The notes: a model not told the origin generated them from the sequence alone. Positions 21,585 through 36,156 are shown, counted from the stretch's first letter. The stretch is 64,000 nucleotides of DNA from Thermococcus sp. JdF3 (GCF_012027495.1 NZ_SNUK01000004.1:124001-188000); one strand, 5' to 3'. Numbers and translations: made by a program.

Positions 21585-23762
21585 TCACAGCACCTCACCG
21601 CCCGAAGACTCCCTCAGAAGGCCGAGGTCTTGGCTGTAGTCCAGCTCCGCGACGATGATGTGTTTTCCGGGCCCCGTTGAGCTGAGCCTGTGGAAGGCGT
21701 CGCTTTCACTCATGAAAAGCCACAGTGGAACCGGGACGAGGTAGCGGTGAACTTCCATGTAGCGTTTCCTGGTGAGCAGCTCCAGAACAGCGTCCTGGTA
21801 AGCGCCGGGTATCGCCTCCAGCCCCCTGAACATCTCGTAGAACCTGCGCTCGTTTTCGCCACTCCTCAGGGGCCTCAGGGCCTCAAAGAGTTCGAGCGCC
21901 TGGGCCTTGTACTCCAAAACCTCCCCCCTGAGTCTATCCGCGAGCGGTTCGTAAGCCAGCGTCACAAGCTCCGGGACCTTTGACTCGAGCAGGGGCTTCC
22001 CGTCAAGCTCTTTCAGCAGCCCCAGGCTTCTCCTGACGACTTCGGGTGGGTAGATGCGTTTATCCCCCTCTCCGCCCTCGGTTAGGACGTAAACGTTCCT
22101 CGGGTTCCCAAAACCCCTCCTGTTTACCCTACCGAAGCGCTGGATCAGGGCATCCAACGGTGCCGGTTCCGTGATAATCGTGGAAAAGCTCACGTCGAGC
22201 GAGACCTCCACCACCTGGGTGGCAACGACCACGTCGAAGTCGTTGAGGTTTGCCAGGAGCTTCCGCTCCTTCTCCTCCCTGTCACCGTACGTGAAGCGAC
22301 TGTGGAGAAGCATCGCGCTGTAATCGTCCCTGAGGCGTGAGTAAACCTCCACCGCCCTTGATACCGTGTTGCATGCCACCAGAGCAGGTCCACCTTCGGG
22401 TTTGATGTCCTCGATTAGTTCCTCTATGCTCTTCATCGAGCCGTCGATGACGTTTATCCTGTGCCTCGTGAAGCGGTCCGCCTCCTCCGGCGGAGCCTGA
22501 AGCTTCCTTGGTTTTATCGTTTCCTCGATTAGTCTCTCAAGGAACTCCGGCAGGGTCGCGGTCATGACCATTGCCTTTGCTCCTCTCTCCTTCAGTAGTT
22601 CGAGGATCGCCAGGATTATCCCGAGGATATTAGGCTCGTAGGCGTGAATCTCGTCGAAGATGAGGAGAGAGCCAGTCAGCTCGGTGAGACCCATCTCGAA
22701 GAAGCCGACACCGAAGAAGGGCTTCATGAGCTGGAAAGGCGTCGTGACCTTGAGGGGGGTGTAAATCTTCCGGTAGAGGGAAGAAAGACGCCTGTATTCC
22801 AGCTCCGAAGAGTAGAGGTAGAAGCCCGAGGAGCTGTGGAGAACGCCGACGAGCGCGGGGTCCTTGAAAAGACCGAGTAACCTCGAGTGCATCGCGTTAA
22901 TGCTGGCCTTGTAGGGGAGCACGTAGAAGATTCTGCTCGACAGGCCCTTCCTCGTTCTTTGGGCGTTCCTGTTGGCCCACAGGAGGGAAGCCTCGGTCTT
23001 GCCGTAGCCCGTGGGCGCTCTCAGGAGGAGGTTTCCTTCGGTGTTCCATGCCGCCCTCTGCAGGGGTCTCCAACCCTCCTCCGGAATCCGAAGCTCAACC
23101 GCCGTTCTGATGTCAGGCAGAAGACGTACCTCAAGCTCTCCCGCAGATGCGAGGTGGTCGGAGGCGTTGAGGAGACCCCTCAGATAGACCAGTTCCTCCC
23201 TGTATCTCTCCACGTTCCGCTCGTACCAGCTAATAAGAGCGTCGAAATCGTAGCTCCGGACGCGCTCCGACCAGTCTTTGGGCGGGTTAAAAAGCCCCAG
23301 CCTTCTTCCAAAGAAATACAGCTCCCAGTAGGGAACTCGCTCGAAGAAAATCCCCTCGATGTAGTCCCTGTTCTGAAAGAGTTCCTCAACTTTCTCCTTG
23401 AACCCTCCGCGGTGTTCCCCGCTGGGCAGTATCTCCTCAAGCTCGTCGAGGGTTCGATGGTGGGTGAGGATTGCGAGTGCAATGAGGTTCCTCTCGTCCT
23501 CGGGAAGGTCGAGGAAAGAGGCGAAAGGTGCCGAGAGAACCTCGTGACGGTAGCCCCATTCCCTTGGATTCCTCTGAAAACCGCTCGCGCACTTGCCGAG
23601 GTCGTGGAGGAGAACGGAATAAAAAGAAAGTTCCCAGACGCGCGGGGAGAGCTCCTCGAGCCATTTGAACGCGGTTTTCATGCTCTTCAGCACGTTTATG
23701 GCGTCGTTGGTGTGGCACTCGAGGAAATCGTGCGGGAGGAACTTGGCGTAGCAGGGCCTCAT
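21585..23762 (-). CDS. cas3: Cas3 (HD nuclease fused to helicase), Cst/type I-B operon
   Basis: This 725-residue protein has an N-terminal HD domain (His in FLECHTNDAINV, LLHDLGKCASGF near residue 55, YRHEVLSAP, LTHHRTLDE). The helicase follows with Walker A APTGYGKTEASLLW near residue 250, DEIHAYEPNI near 360, MTATLP and QRFGRVNRRG near 540. It unwinds and degrades DNA recruited by the Cst Cascade. I chose ATG 23762, overlapping the cas5 stop (ATGA) with AGGTGG upstream, over GTG 23771. This is the fused form, unlike the split Cas3 of the I-A operon. Confidence 0.95.
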   Translation of the reverse strand: MRPCYAKFLPHDFLECHTNDAINVLKSMKTAFKWLEELSPRVWELSFYSVLLHDLGKCASGFQRNPREWGYRHEVLSAPFASFLDLPEDERNLIALAILTHHRTLDELEEILPSGEHRGGFKEKVEELFQNRDYIEGIFFERVPYWELYFFGRRLGLFNPPKDWSERVRSYDFDALISWYERNVERYREELVYLRGLLNASDHLASAGELEVRLLPDIRTAVELRIPEEGWRPLQRAAWNTEGNLLLRAPTGYGKTEASLLWANRNAQRTRKGLSSRIFYVLPYKASINAMHSRLLGLFKDPALVGVLHSSSGFYLYSSELEYRRLSSLYRKIYTPLKVTTPFQLMKPFFGVGFFEMGLTELTGSLLIFDEIHAYEPNILGIILAILELLKERGAKAMVMTATLPEFLERLIEETIKPRKLQAPPEEADRFTRHRINVIDGSMKSIEELIEDIKPEGGPALVACNTVSRAVEVYSRLRDDYSAMLLHSRFTYGDREEKERKLLANLNDFDVVVATQVVEVSLDVSFSTIITEPAPLDALIQRFGRVNRRGFGNPRNVYVLTEGGEGDKRIYPPEVVRRSLGLLKELDGKPLLESKVPELVTLAYEPLADRLRGEVLEYKAQALELFEALRPLRSGENERRFYEMFRGLEAIPGAYQDAVLELLTRKRYMEVHRYLVPVPLWLFMSESDAFHRLSSTGPGKHIIVAELDYSQDLGLLRESSGGEVL

Positions 23763-24376
23763 TCGTGCCACCTGTGGAGGTAGACTCCGACACCGAGTTC
23801 CTCATCGTAGGGGAGCTTCAGTTTCGACGCTTTGCCCTTTGGAAACGGCAGGACGACGAAGGGCCTGACGAGTCTCGCCTTCCTCGGCGTTACGGAGTAG
23901 TCATACTCGACGACGAGGGCGTGAACGACGCCGGGGACTCTAAGCTCTAGGGGAAGGACCGTCCCGCCGACGGGAGCTTCGGTCTCCTCAAGCTCGACCT
24001 CCTTTATCTCCTCAACCGTCGCCACGTCGCTCGAACGTCCAAGGAGGAGCTGGTATCTGGGCCTCCTGAAGTGCTCTTCCCATTCATCGGGGAGATAAAG
24101 GTAAAGCTCGGCGTTGTAGAGGAACTCGCGCCTCATTATGTCCGTCTCGACCTTTCCTAGGGCATAGATCTTTTCGAGGTCAAGCCCTTTACCTTCGCTC
24201 CTGAAGACGTAGCCGACGTATGGAAGCTCGGTTAGATAGACAGGCTCGCCCTTCGCCGCCGAGAGGATTCCCTGAATCGTTGAGGGCGGTGGAACGGGCA
24301 GCGTCGGCTGGTAGCCTGACTGGAAGGTGGGATAGCGGAACGAGGCAGTCCACGCCCTCAGCTTGACCCTTATCAT
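23759..24376 (-). CDS. cas5: Cas5 of the Cst/type I-B system (Cas5t)
   Basis: This 205-residue protein has the Cas5 opening VKLRAWTASFRYPTFQSGYQ and the signature LPVPPPSTIQGILSAAKG near residue 27. It binds the crRNA 5' handle. It lies four bases after cas7 and overlaps cas3 in a tight operon. Confidence 0.92.
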   Translation of the reverse strand: MIRVKLRAWTASFRYPTFQSGYQPTLPVPPPSTIQGILSAAKGEPVYLTELPYVGYVFRSEGKGLDLEKIYALGKVETDIMRREFLYNAELYLYLPDEWEEHFRRPRYQLLLGRSSDVATVEEIKEVELEETEAPVGGTVLPLELRVPGVVHALVVEYDYSVTPRKARLVRPFVVLPFPKGKASKLKLPYDEELGVGVYLHRWHE

Positions 24377-24380
24377 GGGC

Positions 24381-26752
<2,372 letters not shown>

Positions 26753-26876
26753 GGTGAGTTCCTCGGGCGAACGCTTCTTTCTCAGTAGCAGCAGCGCTGT
26801 GAGACCTGCATCGACGAAGGGGTGCCCGGTCCAGTCAAAGGGTGGTGCCCCCCTTTGCCCCTCCCCGTGGGGTCCT

Positions 26877-27941
<1,065 letters not shown>

Positions 27942-28640
27942 TCAGAGAAGCATTCTGGCGTCGACGGCAACAGCTGAGTCCTCGTAGGCGAAGATCGGGT
28001 TTATGTCGAGCTCCTTGATCTCCGGAAGCTCGAGGGCGAGCTCACCGACCTTGGTGATTATCTCCGCGAGGGCCTCGATGTCCACCGGCTTCTCGCCGCG
28101 GGCTCCGGCGAGGATCGGGTAGGCCTTGATCTCCTTTATCATGTCGAGGGCTTCCTCCTTCGTTATCGGGGCGACGCGGAAGCTGACGTCCTTGAGGATC
28201 TCAACGAAGATTCCACCGAGACCGAACATTATCGCCGGGCCGAACTGCGGGTCGCGGATCATACCGACGATGACCTCCTTGCCGAGCGGGAGCATGCGGT
28301 AGATGATGACGCCCCAGAGGTCGGCGTCCGGCTTGTAGTTCCTGGCGTTCTCCATTATCTTCCTGAAGGCCTCCCTCGCCTCCTCGTCGCTCTTGATGTT
28401 GACCTTGACACCGCCGGCGTCGCTCTTGTGGATGATCTGCGGAGAAACGATCTTCATGACGACCGGGTAGCCTATTTCACGGGCGAACTTTACGGCCTCT
28501 TCCTCGTTGGTGGCGACCTTGAAGTCCGGGACGGGGACACCGTAGAGCTTGAGTATCTCCTTCGCCTCAGGCTCGACGAGCGGTCTGTTCTCGGCCTTGG
28601 CCTTCTCGATGATTGCCCTAGCCTTTTCAATCCTGTCCAT
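27942..28640 (-). CDS. acdB: ADP-forming acetyl/acyl-CoA synthetase, beta subunit
   Basis: This 232-residue ATP-grasp protein matches Pyrococcus Acd beta closely: LVEPEAKEILKLYGVPVP, VMKIVSPQIIHKSDAGGVK (containing the key His of the phosphate relay), and LELPEIKELDINPIFAYED. With a separate alpha subunit it converts acyl-CoA, ADP and Pi to acid, CoA and ATP, a main ATP-yielding step of peptide and sugar fermentation. ATG 28640 follows GGTGATTGGT. The alpha subunit is not in this window. Confidence 0.95.
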   Translation of the reverse strand: MDRIEKARAIIEKAKAENRPLVEPEAKEILKLYGVPVPDFKVATNEEEAVKFAREIGYPVVMKIVSPQIIHKSDAGGVKVNIKSDEEAREAFRKIMENARNYKPDADLWGVIIYRMLPLGKEVIVGMIRDPQFGPAIMFGLGGIFVEILKDVSFRVAPITKEEALDMIKEIKAYPILAGARGEKPVDIEALAEIITKVGELALELPEIKELDINPIFAYEDSAVAVDARMLL

Positions 28641-28753
28641 ACCAATCACCCCATCAGCTTGACAGTTCTCAATCCGGTCGGGGGGTTAAAAGGGTTTCCA
28701 TTTGCCAACCTTTCGTTTCTTTCGTTTCGGCCCGGTTTGAAGCGATGAGGGGG

Positions 28754-28762
28754 GTATAAATA
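28754..28762 (+). promoter_or_regulatory. TATA box for the DUF4139 protein gene
   Basis: GTATAAATA lies about 40 bases before the ATG at 28795, a strong archaeal TATA box. Confidence 0.7.
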
Positions 28763-28794
28763 CCCTGCCGCCGAATATAGTACAGGTGATTCTT

Positions 28795-30099
28795 ATGAGG
28801 AAAAAGGCGATGGCTGCAGTTGGTGGAATTGCACTTATAATCCTGGCGGTTTTTTCGTTCCAGGGAGAGAAGGCGGTGGCGAGCGACACCACCGTTGTTC
28901 TCTACAACTCCGCGAAGATTGGGGTTGTAGAGAAGACGCTCGAGCTTGAACTGGAAGAGGGAATAAACGATGTTCCCCTCGAGGAGCTTGCGGGCCTTAA
29001 CATAGCCGAAGTCACGATAATGCCCCTTGATGAGGGGGTCCGGGTTCTCGGCATCTTCAGTAAAGGCCAGGGCGGGGACGTCTACAGCGCCAACATCGGG
29101 AGTGAAGTTGAGATAAAGCTGAGAAATGGCGATACCGTTACCGGCAAGTTCCTCGGCTTCAAGAACGGGAAGATAGCCATCGAGGGGGACGGCTACTACC
29201 TGATCAACCCCAACGAGGTTGTCTACTTCAAGGCCAGGAACCTTGAGGGTCAGGCGAGCGTTTATGCGGCCATACAGGCCGACAAAGCGGGGAAGTACAA
29301 CGTGAGCATAATCTACCGCGTCGCCAATATGAGCTGGGAGAGCAGGTACAAGCTCTACATCGGTGATGACGCAAGGCTCTACGGCTACATCGTCCTCAAC
29401 AACCCGACGGCACAGGAGTTCAAGGGTGCGAAGGTCCTGCTGGTGGCCGGCGACGTTCAGCTCTACCAGAACGTTCCCCAGCCGAGGGTTCTCTACGCCA
29501 TGGCGGAGAAGGGAACCGACCAGGTTAACGTCGGTCAGCCGGAGAAGATAGAGGCGTTCTACCTCTACAGGCTCGGTGTCGTTGACCTGAACCCCGCGAG
29601 CAAGATGATGTACCCTTACATAAGCTTCGAGGTTCCCTTCGAGAGGGAGTACCTCTATGAAAGCTGGCCGTACGGAGGAGAAGGGGCAGTCTACGAGTCG
29701 ATATCCTTCAAGACCGAGAAGGTTCTCCCGGCGGGTATAGTGGAGATATACCGGGAGACCGATGACGGAAACCTGCTGGTGGGTGAGAGGGCCATAGAGC
29801 ACACCCCCGGGGGTGATGTGCTTAGGATAGGCATTGGACGGGACTACGACCTTAAAGGCACGACGACCGTCCTCGATCAAAGGAACGGCGATGGTTACTC
29901 CTACTACAAGGTCAAAATCACCCTTGAGAACTTCGGGAACGAGACCAAGACTGTCGTGGTCAGGCACCACAAGTGGGGCAGGTTGCTGAGTTCGAGCGTC
30001 CAGCCAATCGATGAGACCGCCAGCTACATCGACTTCAGGGTGAGCCTGAAGCCCGGAGAAAAGAAGGAGATAGTATTTGACTACGAGAACCGGTATTGA
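28795..30099 (+). CDS. Secreted DUF4139-like protein
   Basis: This 434-residue protein has an N-terminal hydrophobic signal (MAAVGGIALIILAVFSF) and a beta-rich body. It includes VSIIYRVANMSWESRYKLYI and YGYIVLNNPTAQEFKGAKVLLVAGD, blocks typical of DUF4139 proteins with mucoidy-inhibitor-like architecture. The family function is unknown; an envelope or surface role is inferred from the signal. ATG 28795 follows AGGTGA at five bases. No membrane anchor is seen at the C-terminus, so it may be anchored by the uncleaved signal. Confidence 0.8.
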   Translation: MRKKAMAAVGGIALIILAVFSFQGEKAVASDTTVVLYNSAKIGVVEKTLELELEEGINDVPLEELAGLNIAEVTIMPLDEGVRVLGIFSKGQGGDVYSANIGSEVEIKLRNGDTVTGKFLGFKNGKIAIEGDGYYLINPNEVVYFKARNLEGQASVYAAIQADKAGKYNVSIIYRVANMSWESRYKLYIGDDARLYGYIVLNNPTAQEFKGAKVLLVAGDVQLYQNVPQPRVLYAMAEKGTDQVNVGQPEKIEAFYLYRLGVVDLNPASKMMYPYISFEVPFEREYLYESWPYGGEGAVYESISFKTEKVLPAGIVEIYRETDDGNLLVGERAIEHTPGGDVLRIGIGRDYDLKGTTTVLDQRNGDGYSYYKVKITLENFGNETKTVVVRHHKWGRLLSSSVQPIDETASYIDFRVSLKPGEKKEIVFDYENRY

Positions 30100-30101
30100 G
30101 G

Positions 30102-30335
30102 CTAGCTCTTCCGCAGGGTTATCTCAAATATTTTTTCCCCTTTTGTTATGTCCAGCACGAGGCTCTTGTCGTAGTCAATGAACTTGGTGTTCACGACGGC
30201 GTAACCCTCTCCTTTGAGAAAGCCGGCTATTTTCAGGCCCAGATCGCCGAAGAACTCCGCCGCCATGGTTGCCATGCTCGGCTCCTTTATGCCCAGCTCA
30301 TCGTGGTAGCGTCTGGCCAGTTCAAAAACGTCCAT
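30102..30335 (-). CDS. Small hypothetical protein
   Basis: This 77-residue protein starts MDVFELARRYHDELGIKE and contains FLKGEGYAVVNTKFIDYDKS. It is a compact alpha/beta protein without metal motifs. ATG 30335 is preceded by GGTGGTGA. The gene is divergent from the SWIM gene and convergent with the DUF4139 gene, with only two bases between their ends. I do not recognise a function. Confidence 0.65.
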   Translation of the reverse strand: MDVFELARRYHDELGIKEPSMATMAAEFFGDLGLKIAGFLKGEGYAVVNTKFIDYDKSLVLDITKGEKIFEITLRKS

Positions 30336-30428
30336 TGTCACCACCGGTTATAGTATGCCTCTGGAGGATAAAACGCTTTCGTCCGAAAGGCTTAAAGCAA
30401 CCCCTGCCAAGCGGGAAGAGTGGGAGCC

Positions 30429-30959
30429 ATGGATGAGAAAACCCTCAGGAAGGGCGAGCGCTACTATAAAGCGGGGAAGGTCCTGTGGGTCGTTAAGTAT
30501 GGTGACCGGCTCTTTTCCAAGGTTCTGGGCACTTACCCGTACTACGTGGAGCTGAACCTCTCGACGGGGGAAAACACCTGCACCTGCCCTTTGGGCGGGG
30601 ACTGCAAGCACGTCGCGGCCGTTATGAGGGCCCACGAGAACGGGTTCTACTTTGAGGCCTTCGACCGTCACGCCGATCTCTTCCCGGAAGCGGTTGCCAT
30701 GGAGTTCCTTGCCGAGGTTCCGGAGCTGGCCCTCGACGTCACCATTAAGGAGCTCCGCTTTGCCCTCAGTACTGACGAGAGCGGGAGTGAGGTCGCGAGG
30801 CTTTTCAGGCGGGCGCTGAGGCTCGTGAGCATGACCGGGAAAAGAGAAGCCCTGCACTTCCTTGAAGAGGTGATTGAGGAATATCTGCACGTTTTCAGCG
30901 ACTATGAGCTGGCGCTGAGGCTCGAGAACGAACTGAGGGAGCTTGAGACGGCCCTCTAA
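30429..30959 (+). CDS. SWIM zinc-finger protein
   Basis: This 176-residue protein has the SWIM motif CTCPLGGDCKH around residues 53-63, preceded by the usual beta-strand region (VLGTYPYYVELNLSTGENT). SWIM domains bind zinc and are found with DNA- or protein-binding partners, including recombination factors. The rest is helical. Start ATG 30429 is preceded by GGGAG. It lies just upstream of reverse gyrase but that gene has its own TATA box. Confidence 0.85.
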   Translation: MDEKTLRKGERYYKAGKVLWVVKYGDRLFSKVLGTYPYYVELNLSTGENTCTCPLGGDCKHVAAVMRAHENGFYFEAFDRHADLFPEAVAMEFLAEVPELALDVTIKELRFALSTDESGSEVARLFRRALRLVSMTGKREALHFLEEVIEEYLHVFSDYELALRLENELRELETAL

Positions 30960-31011
30960 AAAAGCCTTATAAATGCCCCCCGCACCAAATAGAAACTTAG
31001 AGGGTGAGAAA

Positions 31012-34000
31012 ATGAAGGCGATCTATCGGGAGATGTGCCCGAACTGCCTCGGTAGAATCTCCGATGAGAGGCTGATCAATAAAAACCCGTGCAGCGAATG
31101 TCTCGATGATACCGTCACCGCCGATTCTTATTTTGACCTCATCACTGCGGTTAGAAGCGCCCTGAAGCTCAAGGGCACGTTGAAGGAGTGGGACAGGATA
31201 TACTCCCTTGAAAACGGACTGCGTGAAGTTGAGGAGTTCTTCGAAAAGGCCACCGGCTTCACCTTCTGGAGCGCCCAGAGAACCTGGGTTAAGAGGCTCC
31301 TGAAGGGCAGGAGCTTTTCAATCATAGCCCCCACGGGGATGGGAAAAAGCACCTTTGGGGCGTTCATGGCGGTCTGGCATGCGACCCGGGGGAAGAAGAG
31401 CTACATAGTCGTCCCGACAACGCCGCTGGTGGTTCAGACCGTCAGGAAGATTCGGAAGATAGCGGAGAATGCGGGCGTTGAGGTCAACCTCGCCTACTAC
31501 CACGGCAACCTCCGGAAGAAGGAGAAGGAGGAGATGCTGGCCAGGATTCAGAACGGGGACTACGGGATACTCGTTACCAGCGCCCAGTGGATGGCCAGGA
31601 AGTTCGATGAGGTCCTGAAGGGCAGGCACTTCGATTTCATATTCGTCGATGACGTTGATGCGTTTCTCAAGGCCAGCAAGAACATAGACCGCTCCCTTTA
31701 CCTCCTCGGTTTCAACGACGAGGTAATCGGAAAGGCCTGGGAGATAATTCGCCTTAAAAAGCAGATGTCCAAATACCTGAACGGACGCGCCAAGGACAGG
31801 GAGGAGAGGCTCAAGGAACTGAACGTCCAGATCTCCGAGCTCCAGCGTGAGATAGAGAAGTTCAAGCGCGAAAACCCGATCGGAATAATGATAATAGCCT
31901 CGGCCACGGGCTCGGCAAGGGGAGACAGGATAAAACTCTACCGCGAGCTCCTGGGTTTCGAGGTTGGAAGTGGAAGGAGCGCCCTCAGGAACGTCGCTGA
32001 CAGCTACCTGAAGCCGAGCAAGGACATCAAGGAGCACGTGGAGGATCTTTTAACGATGCTCGGGAAGGGGGGCATAATATTTACCCCAATCGATCAGGGG
32101 TTGGGCTACGCCGAGGAGCTGGCCAATTATCTCCGCGAGCGCGGCTTCAGAATTGAACTCGTCAGCTCGAAGAACAAAAAGGCCATCGAACGCTTCGAGA
32201 ACGGGGAGGCCGACTACCTCATCGGCTCCGCCACCTACTACGGCTCCCTCGTCCGCGGTCTTGACATGCCACACCTCATCCGCTACGCGATATTCACCGG
32301 TGTTCCCAAGTTCCGCTTCTCCATAGACCTCGAAAGGCCGACCATATACCGTGCCCTCGGCCTCCTCAGTGAGGTCATGGACTTTCTGAGCGATGAAGAC
32401 AGGAAGCAGGCTGAGAAGCTCCATGCGAGGCTCAGGAGGCTCATAAGGAACATTCCCCAGTTTGAGCTCCTCAAGATAGAGGAGGCCCTCGCGGAGGGAC
32501 TGCCGATAGAGAACGAGTTCCACAACCACGTCCTCGGCGTTTTCCGCGAGCTGGTCGAGTTCCTGAGGAAGGTTCTCAAGGACGAGGAGGTTCTCAGAAA
32601 GCTCGCCGAGGACCCGTTCATCAGTCTGAAAGAGGAAGGTGGCAGATGGTACATCGAAATCCCCGATGTCAGAACCTACATCCAGGCCACCGGAAGGACG
32701 AGCCGCCTGTTTGCCGGTGGAATCACCAAGGGACTGAGCGTCCTCCTTGTGGACAACGAGAAGGTCTTCAACGGTCTCCTCAGGCAGATGCGCTGGCGCT
32801 TCACGGAGTTCAAGATGGTGCCCTTCGAGGAGCTCGACCTTGACGAGGTTCTGAAGCAGATAGACGAGGACAGGGAGAAGGTTCGCCTTGTCATGGAGGG
32901 CAGGATAAGCGCCAAGGTCAAAGACCTGGTGAAATCAGCCCTCATGATAGTCGAGAGCCCCAACAAGGCCAGGACGATAGCCAACTTCTTCGGCCAGCCG
33001 AGCAAGACGAGGATAGGTGACCTGGTCGCCTACGAGGTGAGCATAGGAAACATGATGCTGACCATTCTGGCGAGCGGCGGGCACATGTTCGATCTCGTGA
33101 CAAACGAGGGCTATCACGGCGTTCTTGTTGATGAGAAAGATGGTATGCTGAAGTTCATACCCGTCTACGACACCATAAAGCGCTGCCGCGACTGCGGTCA
33201 TCAGTTCGTGGACTGGGAGGAGAAAGGCGTCTGTCCCCGCTGCGGCTCGACCAACGTCCGCGACGCCCTTCAGAACGTCAGGGCGATGCGCGAGCTCGCC
33301 CAGGAGGTTGATGAGATACTCATAGCGACGGACCCCGATACGGAGGGTGAGAAGATAGCCTGGGACATCATGAACGTCCTGAGTCCGTACACCCCGAACA
33401 TCAAGCGCATAGAGTTCCACGAGGTCACGAGACCTGCCATAATGCGCGCTATTGAGGAGGCCAGGGATGTGAACGAGGGCCGTGTCAACGCGCAGATAGT
33501 GAGGCGCATAGAGGACAGGTGGATAGGCTTTGAGCTGAGCCAGGAACTCCAGCGTGTCTTTGAAAACCGCAACCTCTCCGCCGGAAGGGTTCAGACGCCG
33601 GTTCTCGGCTGGGTGATTGAGCGCTACAAGGAGTTCACCGAGAGCGAGACGTACTTCATGGGGCTGACCCTGGAGAACGACCTGCGCATAACCGTGGAGC
33701 TCGGAAAGGACGGCAAGAACGTTGAGCCGCCGGAATACGTCACTGTCGAGGAAGTTCAGCTGGAGGAGAGGGAGATCAACCCCTCGCCGCCGTACACCAC
33801 GGACGCCATGCTTAAGGACGCCTCAACATTCCTCAAGCTCTCCGCGCCTGAGACGATGCGTTTGGCCCAGGATCTCTTCGAGGCGGGCCTCTGCGTGACT
33901 CCTGACACGATAGTCAGCCTCTCCGACGGAAGGCTGCTGAAAATCGAAGACGCCGTTAGGGGAAGGGAAGGAAACCTCCTGGCCGTGAACGGGCTGAAAG

Positions 34001-36156
34001 CCAAAGGCGCCGAGGCAACGAGGTTCTGGGAGGTAGAATGGGACGGACAGCTCAAGGTCGTGAGGCTCAAGAACGGCCACGAGATAAGGGCAACCCCCGA
34101 CCACGGGCTCCTCGTACTCCGCGACGGGAAGCTCGGCTGGGTCTCCGCGAAGAACGTTCGGCCCGGGGACTACGTTGCCTTCGCCTACAACACCGGGCAC
34201 GGTGGCAGTAGGGAGTACACCCTCTTGGGGCTTCTCATCGAGCTGGGGATAACGGACGTGATGGTTGAGCTGGAGGAGGGGTACTTTGATTCCAGGGTTG
34301 CCCCGCTGGTCAGGGATAGGGTGAAGACGAGCACGAGGTACAAGTACCTCCGCAACCGCGTCGTCCCGCTTGAGAAACTGCTCGAGTGGAAGGTTGAGGA
34401 CTTCGAGCCCCACGTGGTCTCTCTCTACCGCCAGAGGGCGGGGAGCAAGAGGATCCCCAACTTCATGCTGGACGAGAACTTCTGGTACGTCTTCGGACTG
34501 GTCCTCGGGGACGGGACGCTCAGGGAGAGCAAGGTTCTAATCGCCCAAACACCGCTCAAGCAGGTCAGAAAAATCCTTGAGGAGACTTTCCCGTTCCTCC
34601 ACGTCTTCGAAACTGCAGGCCAGGTCGGATTCTCGAACTCCATACTGGCCGAGCTCTTCAGACGCCTCGGTGCCCGCTCGGGTGAGCTTCACCCCCTCGT
34701 CTTCACCATCCCTGAGAGAATGCTCAACGCAATGATCGCCGGCTATTTCGACACCGATGGAACGTTTTCCCTGCTCCATGACAGAAAAGGGGTCAACTTC
34801 AGGGCGGTTCTCACCTCAAAGCGCGGGGATTTGCTGAGGAAGCTCAGCATTTATCTCCACCAGGTGGGGATCCTCAACTACCTAAAGCGGGACGAGAGGA
34901 CGGGAATCTGGGATCTCATAATAAGCAACCGCAGTCTTGGCGTTTTCCGCGGGAAAATCTACCCGCACCTCAGGATAAGAAAAGCTCAGTTTGAAGGGAC
35001 CTACTCCGCCTACTGCGGGACGAGGAAGCCCTTGGAGTCAGACCTCATACCGGTTGGAAACCTCGTGAAGGAACTGGCCTTCCCGGAAGGTGCCAAAACG
35101 AGACTCCTGAGGGAGGAGGGCATTGACGTCTGGAACTGGATGAAGAAACCCGGGTCAGTTCCGAGGGACAAGCTTGCCAGGGCCCTTGCCTACGCGGAGG
35201 AGAGTGAGGTCAAAGACTACCTGCGCTCCCTCGTGGAGGCCAACGTGACGTGGGTGAAGGTTATAGACGTCGATGAGGAGCACTACACCGGAAAGCTCTA
35301 CGATTTCACGACGACGACGGAGAACTTCATAGCCAACGGCGCCGTTTCCCACAACTGCACGTACCACCGCACAGACTCCACTCACGTCAGCAACACGGGA
35401 ATCGAGATAGCGAAGGAGTACATCACCCAGGAGATAGGTGAGGAGTACTTCAAGCCGAGGCCCTGGGGGGAAGAGGGAACCCATGAGGCCATAAGGCCGA
35501 CCAGACCGATAGACACTGGCAGGCTGATGCAGTTAATCCGCGATGGAATCCTTCAGCTTCCGAAGAACCTCACCCGCAACCACTACAGGCTCTACGACAT
35601 GATATTCAAGAAGTTCATGACGAGCCAGATGAAGGCTGCAAGGATAATCCATGAAAAGGCCATCATCGACGCGGGCATTGGAAAGACCGAGGTAGAGGGC
35701 TATGTTGAGGTCGTTGAGGAGGGCTGGACCCGGCTTAGGGGCCCGCCGATGAGGCAGCTGCCAAAGCTTGAGCCTGGAGCTAAGCTTAAGGTCGTCGAGG
35801 CCAAGAAGTGGAAGGCGCCCAAGGTTTCCCTCTACACCCAGGGCGACATAATAGCGCTGATGAAGGAGCGCAAGATCGGCCGGCCATCGACGTACGCGAA
35901 GATCGTTCAAACGCTCCTCCAGCGCTACTACGCCATTGAGACCCGCGGCAGAAAGAAACTGGTGCCGACGGACCAGGGCATCAAGGTTTATCACTATCTC
36001 ATTAGTAAATATAAGGATCTCGTCAATGAGGACAAGACGCGGGGACTCGAGGAGCTGATGGACCGCATCGAGGAAGGCCGTGCGGATTATCAGGAGGTCC
36101 TAAACACACTTTATAGGGAGCTGCAGGGATATCTGGGGAATGGAAGGCCCCAGTGA
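31012..36156 (+). CDS. rgy: Reverse gyrase, interrupted by an intein
   Basis: This 1714-residue precursor (about 1226 without its intein) begins with a zinc finger (CPNCLGR...CSEC). A helicase-like half follows with Walker [12 protein letters not shown] and a DEAD-like VDDVDAF. The topoisomerase IA half has the Toprim motif [17 protein letters not shown], a second zinc finger (CRDCGHQF...CPRCG), [12 protein letters not shown] and the active-site [12 protein letters not shown]; the catalytic Tyr codon is 35362-35364. Reverse gyrase introduces positive supercoils with ATP and is the marker protein of hyperthermophiles. ATG 31012 follows GGGTGAGAAA, with the TATA box CCTTATAAATG at about 30965. 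Confidence 0.98.
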   Translation: MKAIYREMCPNCLGRISDERLINKNPCSECLDDTVTADSYFDLITAVRSALKLKGTLKEWDRIYSLENGLREVEEFFEKATGFTFWSAQRTWVKRLLKGRSFSIIAPTGMGKSTFGAFMAVWHATRGKKSYIVVPTTPLVVQTVRKIRKIAENAGVEVNLAYYHGNLRKKEKEEMLARIQNGDYGILVTSAQWMARKFDEVLKGRHFDFIFVDDVDAFLKASKNIDRSLYLLGFNDEVIGKAWEIIRLKKQMSKYLNGRAKDREERLKELNVQISELQREIEKFKRENPIGIMIIASATGSARGDRIKLYRELLGFEVGSGRSALRNVADSYLKPSKDIKEHVEDLLTMLGKGGIIFTPIDQGLGYAEELANYLRERGFRIELVSSKNKKAIERFENGEADYLIGSATYYGSLVRGLDMPHLIRYAIFTGVPKFRFSIDLERPTIYRALGLLSEVMDFLSDEDRKQAEKLHARLRRLIRNIPQFELLKIEEALAEGLPIENEFHNHVLGVFRELVEFLRKVLKDEEVLRKLAEDPFISLKEEGGRWYIEIPDVRTYIQATGRTSRLFAGGITKGLSVLLVDNEKVFNGLLRQMRWRFTEFKMVPFEELDLDEVLKQIDEDREKVRLVMEGRISAKVKDLVKSALMIVESPNKARTIANFFGQPSKTRIGDLVAYEVSIGNMMLTILASGGHMFDLVTNEGYHGVLVDEKDGMLKFIPVYDTIKRCRDCGHQFVDWEEKGVCPRCGSTNVRDALQNVRAMRELAQEVDEILIATDPDTEGEKIAWDIMNVLSPYTPNIKRIEFHEVTRPAIMRAIEEARDVNEGRVNAQIVRRIEDRWIGFELSQELQRVFENRNLSAGRVQTPVLGWVIERYKEFTESETYFMGLTLENDLRITVELGKDGKNVEPPEYVTVEEVQLEEREINPSPPYTTDAMLKDASTFLKLSAPETMRLAQDLFEAGLCVTPDTIVSLSDGRLLKIEDAVRGREGNLLAVNGLKAKGAEATRFWEVEWDGQLKVVRLKNGHEIRATPDHGLLVLRDGKLGWVSAKNVRPGDYVAFAYNTGHGGSREYTLLGLLIELGITDVMVELEEGYFDSRVAPLVRDRVKTSTRYKYLRNRVVPLEKLLEWKVEDFEPHVVSLYRQRAGSKRIPNFMLDENFWYVFGLVLGDGTLRESKVLIAQTPLKQVRKILEETFPFLHVFETAGQVGFSNSILAELFRRLGARSGELHPLVFTIPERMLNAMIAGYFDTDGTFSLLHDRKGVNFRAVLTSKRGDLLRKLSIYLHQVGILNYLKRDERTGIWDLIISNRSLGVFRGKIYPHLRIRKAQFEGTYSAYCGTRKPLESDLIPVGNLVKELAFPEGAKTRLLREEGIDVWNWMKKPGSVPRDKLARALAYAEESEVKDYLRSLVEANVTWVKVIDVDEEHYTGKLYDFTTTTENFIANGAVSHNCTYHRTDSTHVSNTGIEIAKEYITQEIGEEYFKPRPWGEEGTHEAIRPTRPIDTGRLMQLIRDGILQLPKNLTRNHYRLYDMIFKKFMTSQMKAARIIHEKAIIDAGIGKTEVEGYVEVVEEGWTRLRGPPMRQLPKLEPGAKLKVVEAKKWKAPKVSLYTQGDIIALMKERKIGRPSTYAKIVQTLLQRYYAIETRGRKKLVPTDQGIKVYHYLISKYKDLVNEDKTRGLEELMDRIEEGRADYQEVLNTLYRELQGYLGNGRPQ
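33892..35355 (+). other. Intein in reverse gyrase with LAGLIDADG endonuclease
   Basis: The intein is 488 residues long. It starts at the Cys of [20 protein letters not shown] and ends in [10 protein letters not shown], with Cys as the downstream nucleophile at 35356-35358. Block B reads ATPDHGLL. The two endonuclease motifs are [11 protein letters not shown] and [12 protein letters not shown], both with the catalytic Asp, so homing activity is plausible. It interrupts [14 protein letters not shown], two residues before the catalytic Tyr, the same position as the TopA intein. Confidence 0.96.

Noticed and set aside
28669-29970. 433-residue frame opposite the DUF4139 gene
   Set aside because: The plus-strand gene has TATA box, ribosome site and signal peptide; the antisense frame has none.
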